Assembly: GCA_016795035.1 (NCBI GenBank)
Contig: JAEUIT010000044.1
Span: 62,001 to 126,000, forward strand
Length of the DNA stretch: 64,000 nucleotides
Source of the DNA: Phycisphaerae bacterium
GTDB taxonomy: Bacteria > Planctomycetota > Phycisphaerae > Phycisphaerales > SM1A02
Direction: 5' to 3'
Position numbers and translations under genes: made by a program. Position 1 is the stretch's first letter; each line of letters opens with the position of its first letter. Shown here piece after piece: positions 61,364 to 64,000 of the stretch. The notes beneath the pieces were generated by a model that had not been told where the DNA came from, searched no databases, and was given only the letters and a program-made list of their open reading frames with translations.

Positions 61364-61394
61364 GGCGCGGATCCGAGTTGTTTGGGTCCGCGCC
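61364..61394 (+). terminator. Hairpin after the barrel-protein gene
   Basis: GGCGCGGATCC and GGGTCCGCGCC form an 11-bp stem (one G:U-type pair) around a 9-base loop, without a clear U run. Confidence 0.5.
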
Positions 61395-61474
61395 GTCACT
61401 TCCGCGTTGCCACGGAGGCCGTGCAGTTCCGGTATTCTCCGCGCGTCCCGAATCGCACTCCTCTCGTGACCGCC

Positions 61475-62167
61475 ATGCCCATGCTCACCACTTCGGCCCG
61501 CCCGTCCTCGCGTACGCGTTCGTCGTTCCGCACGCTGCTTGCCGCCTGCCTCGCCGTCCTCGGCACGATCGTCCTCGGCGGCTGCGAGCAGTCGATGATC
61601 ACGCGAACCACCGAGGCGACCTCGGTCCTCCGCGACTACGCGATTTCCGACACGCCGATTCCGAAGAGCGAGTTCGAGTCAGCGAAGGCGATCGCGGTGC
61701 TCCGCGCCTCCGAAGGCGGCGTCGTCGTGACCGGCGGCGGCGGCAAGGGCGTGATGGTGCACCGCACCGGCGACTCGTGGTCGGCGCCGATCGCGCTCGA
61801 CCTCGCGGCCGGCTCGTTCGGCCTTCAGATCGGCGGCAAGTCGTACGACGTCGTGATGCTCTTCCGTAACGACGACGAAGTGCAGAAGGTCATCAACAAC
61901 GGCGGCTACTCCGTCGCCGACGCTTCCGCGAACGCCGGCCCCGCGAGCGGCGACGCGCAGGACAACGACAACCCCGTCCGCACCTACGTGCGCGCCGCCG
62001 GCCTCTTCGCCGGCGCCCGCGTCGGCGGCGTGAAGTTCATCGTGAACGAGAAGGTCAACCACGAGACCTACGGCGTGAGCTGGACCGTCGAGGACATCCT
62101 CAACGGCAAGGTGAAGCGCCCGCTCGGGACGAGCGATTTCTATAAGCAGCTGCCGGAGCCGAAGTGA
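61475..62167 (+). CDS. SYLF (Ysc84-type) lipoprotein
   Basis: The 230-residue protein has a lipobox (TIVLGGC, Cys near 38) and a SYLF domain: AKAIAVLRASEGGVVVTGGGGKGVMVHR (in two blocks), WSAPIALDLAAGSFGLQIGG and VVMLFRNDDEVQK are its conserved blocks. The domain binds lipids in eukaryotes; bacterial members are envelope lipoproteins of unsettled role. ATG 61475 is followed by another ATG at 61481. TATTCT at 61433-61438 is a possible -10. A hairpin repeat lies directly after the stop. Confidence 0.88.
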   Translation: MPMLTTSARPSSRTRSSFRTLLAACLAVLGTIVLGGCEQSMITRTTEATSVLRDYAISDTPIPKSEFESAKAIAVLRASEGGVVVTGGGGKGVMVHRTGDSWSAPIALDLAAGSFGLQIGGKSYDVVMLFRNDDEVQKVINNGGYSVADASANAGPASGDAQDNDNPVRTYVRAAGLFAGARVGGVKFIVNEKVNHETYGVSWTVEDILNGKVKRPLGTSDFYKQLPEPK

Positions 62168-62175
62168 GGAGGATT

Positions 62176-62263
62176 CAGGATTCAGGAGCGAGGAGTCAGT
62201 GATGAAAGACAGTCAGGCGTCGATGCAAGTCTCTTCGCACTGACTCCTGACTCCTGCATCCTG
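62176..62263. repeat. Hairpin repeat family H, copy 3
   Basis: 26-bp arms (62176-62201 and 62238-62263) with three mismatches share GGAGTCAGTG/CACTGACTCC with the copies at 38.7 and 39.4 kb but have a different 36-base loop. It lies between the convergent SYLF and glgP genes. Confidence 0.8.
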
Positions 62264-62279
62264 ACTCCTCTTTCTCCTC

Positions 62280-64000
62280 TCATCCATTCGCCGGCACGTA
62301 GTACTTCGTCACGTACTCCGCGACCATGCGGTGGGTGTTGAAGACGCTCGGCACGGTCGAGGCGCTGCGGAGCGCTCGGCGAATCCACTTCGTCGGCAGA
62401 CCCTTGCGCGTGCGGTCGTAGAACTCGGGCACGATCTCGTACTCGAGCAGGTCGTAGAGGCTCGCCGCGTCGCGTGCGTCGCGCTTGTTGTCGTCGACGT
62501 CGGTCTCCGTCTCGTCGCCGATCGCCCAACCGTTCTTGCCGTCGTAGCCCTCGGGCCACCAGCCGTCGAGGATCGAGCAATTGATGCCGCCGTGCAAGGG
62601 CGGCTTCATGCCCGACGTGCCGCTTGCCTCGTGCGGGCGCACCGGATTGTTGAGCCACACGTCGCAGCCCGAGACGAGCTCGCGGCCCACGCGCATGTCG
62701 TACTCCTCGAGGAGAACGACGCGCCCGCGCAGGCCGTCGCGCCGCGACATCTCGAAGACGAGCTTCGCGAAGTCCTGTCCGCCCTTGTCGCGCGGGTGCG
62801 CCTTGCCGGCGAAGACGATCTGCACCGGGCGCTCGTCGTCCGTCATGATGCGGATGAGACGCTTGAGGTCGTGGAAGATGAGGGGCGCGCGCTTGTAGGT
62901 CGCGAAGCGCCGCGCGAAGCCGATCGTGAGGACGTTCTCGTCGAACGTCGCAAGCGCTTCGGCCACGCCTTCCGGGCCTTCGGCGCGGCGGGTGCTTTGC
63001 CGCACGAGCCGATTGCGGATGAAGTGCACGAGCTGTCGGCGAAGGGAACTCCGCAACTCCCAGAACGCTTCGGGATCGGCGTCCTTCGCATCGGACATGC
63101 GAGCGATCGTGGGCGACGCCTCGTCGAGGTTGAGCCCGATCTGGCGGCGCCAGAACGACTCGGCTTCGGGGTGCATCCACGTGCGCGAATGCACGCCGTT
63201 CGTGATGTGCCCGATCGGGACTTGGCGGGCATCGGTGAGCCCGTAGACGCCCTTCCACATCTCGCGGCTCACGCGGCCGTGCAGCTCGGCCACGCCGTTG
63301 ACGTACTGCGCGAAGTGCAGCGCGAGCACGGTCATGCAGAAGGATTCCTTCGCGTCGCCCGGCCGCTCGCGGCCGAGATCCGCGAACGCGACCTGGTCGA
63401 GGCCCAGTCGATCGAGGATGTCCTGCAACGCGGAGCTGACGGCGCCGGGCTCATAGCGGTCGTGGCCGGCGGGGACGGGCGTGTGCGTCGTGAAGACGGT
63501 CGCCGCGCGGATCCGCTCCTTCGCGACGTCGAACGACGCGCCGCCTTCGACCTCGCGGGCGAGGCGTTCGAGGCAACAGAACGCCGCGTGGCCTTCATTC
63601 AGGTGATAGACCGTGATCGGCTCGCGTAGCGCCGCAAGCGCCTTCGCCCCGCCGACGCCGAGCAGGATCTGCTGGCGCATGCGAAGGTCGGGCTCGCCCT
63701 TGTAGAGACCTTCGGTGAGGATCCGGTCGTCGGGATGGTTCGCCGGAAGATCGGCGTCGAGAAGGTACAGCGGCACGCGGCCGACCGTCATCTTCCACAC
63801 TCGCGCTTCGACTTCGCGCTGGCCGATCGGCACGCGGATGCGCACGCCAGTTTCGACCACCGGCATCTGCCGGAAGTCGTAGCGCGGATAGAGGACGTGC
63901 GTCTGGCCCGCCTCGTCGAACTCCTGGATGTAGTAGCCGTGGCGATAGAGAAGGCCGACGCCGACGAGCGGCACGCCGAGATCGCTCGAACTCTTGACGT
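62280..64000 (-). CDS. glgP: Alpha-glucan phosphorylase, N-terminus outside the window
   Basis: At least 573 residues of a glycogen/maltodextrin phosphorylase (short TIGR02094-type form) releasing glucose 1-phosphate. Seen here are GVGLLYRHGYYIQ, VYHLNEGHAAF, FTTHTPVPAGHDRY, TNGVHSRTW, GFARRFATYKRA, and the PLP-lysine region RPHEASGTSGMKPPLHGGIN, where Lys carries the cofactor. The reading frame is open to the right edge, so the GTG at 63974 is internal. One CTGCAACG motif copy lies at 63423. Confidence 0.96.
   Translation of the reverse strand, partial: VKSSSDLGVPLVGVGLLYRHGYYIQEFDEAGQTHVLYPRYDFRQMPVVETGVRIRVPIGQREVEARVWKMTVGRVPLYLLDADLPANHPDDRILTEGLYKGEPDLRMRQQILLGVGGAKALAALREPITVYHLNEGHAAFCCLERLAREVEGGASFDVAKERIRAATVFTTHTPVPAGHDRYEPGAVSSALQDILDRLGLDQVAFADLGRERPGDAKESFCMTVLALHFAQYVNGVAELHGRVSREMWKGVYGLTDARQVPIGHITNGVHSRTWMHPEAESFWRRQIGLNLDEASPTIARMSDAKDADPEAFWELRSSLRRQLVHFIRNRLVRQSTRRAEGPEGVAEALATFDENVLTIGFARRFATYKRAPLIFHDLKRLIRIMTDDERPVQIVFAGKAHPRDKGGQDFAKLVFEMSRRDGLRGRVVLLEEYDMRVGRELVSGCDVWLNNPVRPHEASGTSGMKPPLHGGINCSILDGWWPEGYDGKNGWAIGDETETDVDDNKRDARDAASLYDLLEYEIVPEFYDRTRKGLPTKWIRRALRSASTVPSVFNTHRMVAEYVTKYYVPANG

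Larger units (their letters stand above)
1306..63430. repeat. Dispersed CGTTGCAG motif family, about 49 copies across the window
   Basis: Exact CGTTGCAG (plus strand) begins at 1306, 4579, 7084, 12225, 13425, 13780, 17905, 24774, 25700, 27034, 28561, 32480, 33932, 34769, 34868, 36844, 37299, 37647, 38592, 43826, 44702, 45947, 50973, 52047, 52124, 53615, 55927 and 58956. The reverse complement CTGCAACG begins at 1335, 2166, 3272, 5145, 6288, 27699, 34354, 38229, 38993, 39225, 39624, 40764, 45040, 46214, 47034, 48276, 48847, 51927, 53250, 59838 and 63423. The common longer form is CTCNNCGTTGCAGSC. About 44 lie inside genes, 29 reading with the gene and 15 against it. Counting was by eye and may miss a few. 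Confidence 0.85.

Noticed and set aside
1306..63430. The CGTTGCAG motif as a KOPS-type chromosome-orienting sequence
   Set aside because: Orientation is mixed (about 28 to 21) throughout the window, whereas KOPS-type motifs are strongly strand-polarised.

Overview
This is a GC-rich (roughly two thirds G+C by eye), gene-dense chromosomal segment that most resembles a planctomycete of the Phycisphaerae/Phycisphaerales type. The evidence is two secreted proteins ending in dockerin-like modules of the ADLGxLLGxWG kind, many exported HEAT-like or all-helical proteins of unknown function, two C25-type (gingipain-like) peptidases, a RAYT transposase with its short repeats, and a housekeeping set that includes mutS, obg, rpmA, dnaA, guaA, rnd, galK, a nagZ-like gene and glgP. 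The species assignment is inference. No rRNA, CRISPR array or prophage is visible.

Layout. 1-10.6 kb: the 3' part of mutS, a large exported helical protein divergent from a VWA protein, a very small gene with its own promoter and terminator, a damaged tRNA-like element, an SPFH protein, a MazG-like pyrophosphatase divergent from a one-domain voltage-gated channel, then obg and rpmA. 10.6-16.5 kb: an exported protein divergent from a GNAT protein, then a 1.9 kb gene-poor stretch with DnaA-box-like sites and four 13-bp tandem repeats, then dnaA. 16.5-23.2 kb: an exported helical-repeat protein, a DegT-family protein lacking its catalytic residues, a RAYT gene surrounded by copies of a ~23-bp repeat, and guaA. 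23.5-27.3 kb: a tightly coupled set of lipoprotein, RsbW-like kinase, STAS protein, MlaE-like permease and C25 peptidase. 27.6-38.7 kb: an exported protein, two related STN-domain proteins, an MFS transporter, a GT39-like membrane enzyme, a collagen-like surface protein and a trypsin-like protease. 38.7-39.5 kb: a gene-free block of nested repeats. 39.5-51.1 kb: a MacB-type permease, a small protein, a histidine kinase, a zinc-finger protein, a TlpA-like protein, galK, nagZ, the second C25 peptidase with a membrane partner, and an exported protein. 51.2-57.3 kb: an operon of two dockerin-tailed secreted proteins, then a second large helical lipoprotein. 57.5-64 kb: rnd, a PmtA-like methyltransferase, a Cys-rich protein/HMA lipoprotein/outer-membrane protein set, a SYLF lipoprotein and glgP, which runs off the right end.

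Three genome-scale features stand out. First, the 8-mer CGTTGCAG, usually inside the longer form CTCNNCGTTGCAGSC, occurs about 49 times (counted by eye), where base composition predicts roughly 2-3. It lies mostly inside genes and in both orientations, which is the pattern of a DNA-uptake-type or other architectural sequence. Second, at least ten genes have a -10-like hexamer ending only 6-8 nt before the start codon, so leaderless mRNAs look common. Third, a hairpin repeat family and a long inverted repeat sit exactly at convergent gene junctions.
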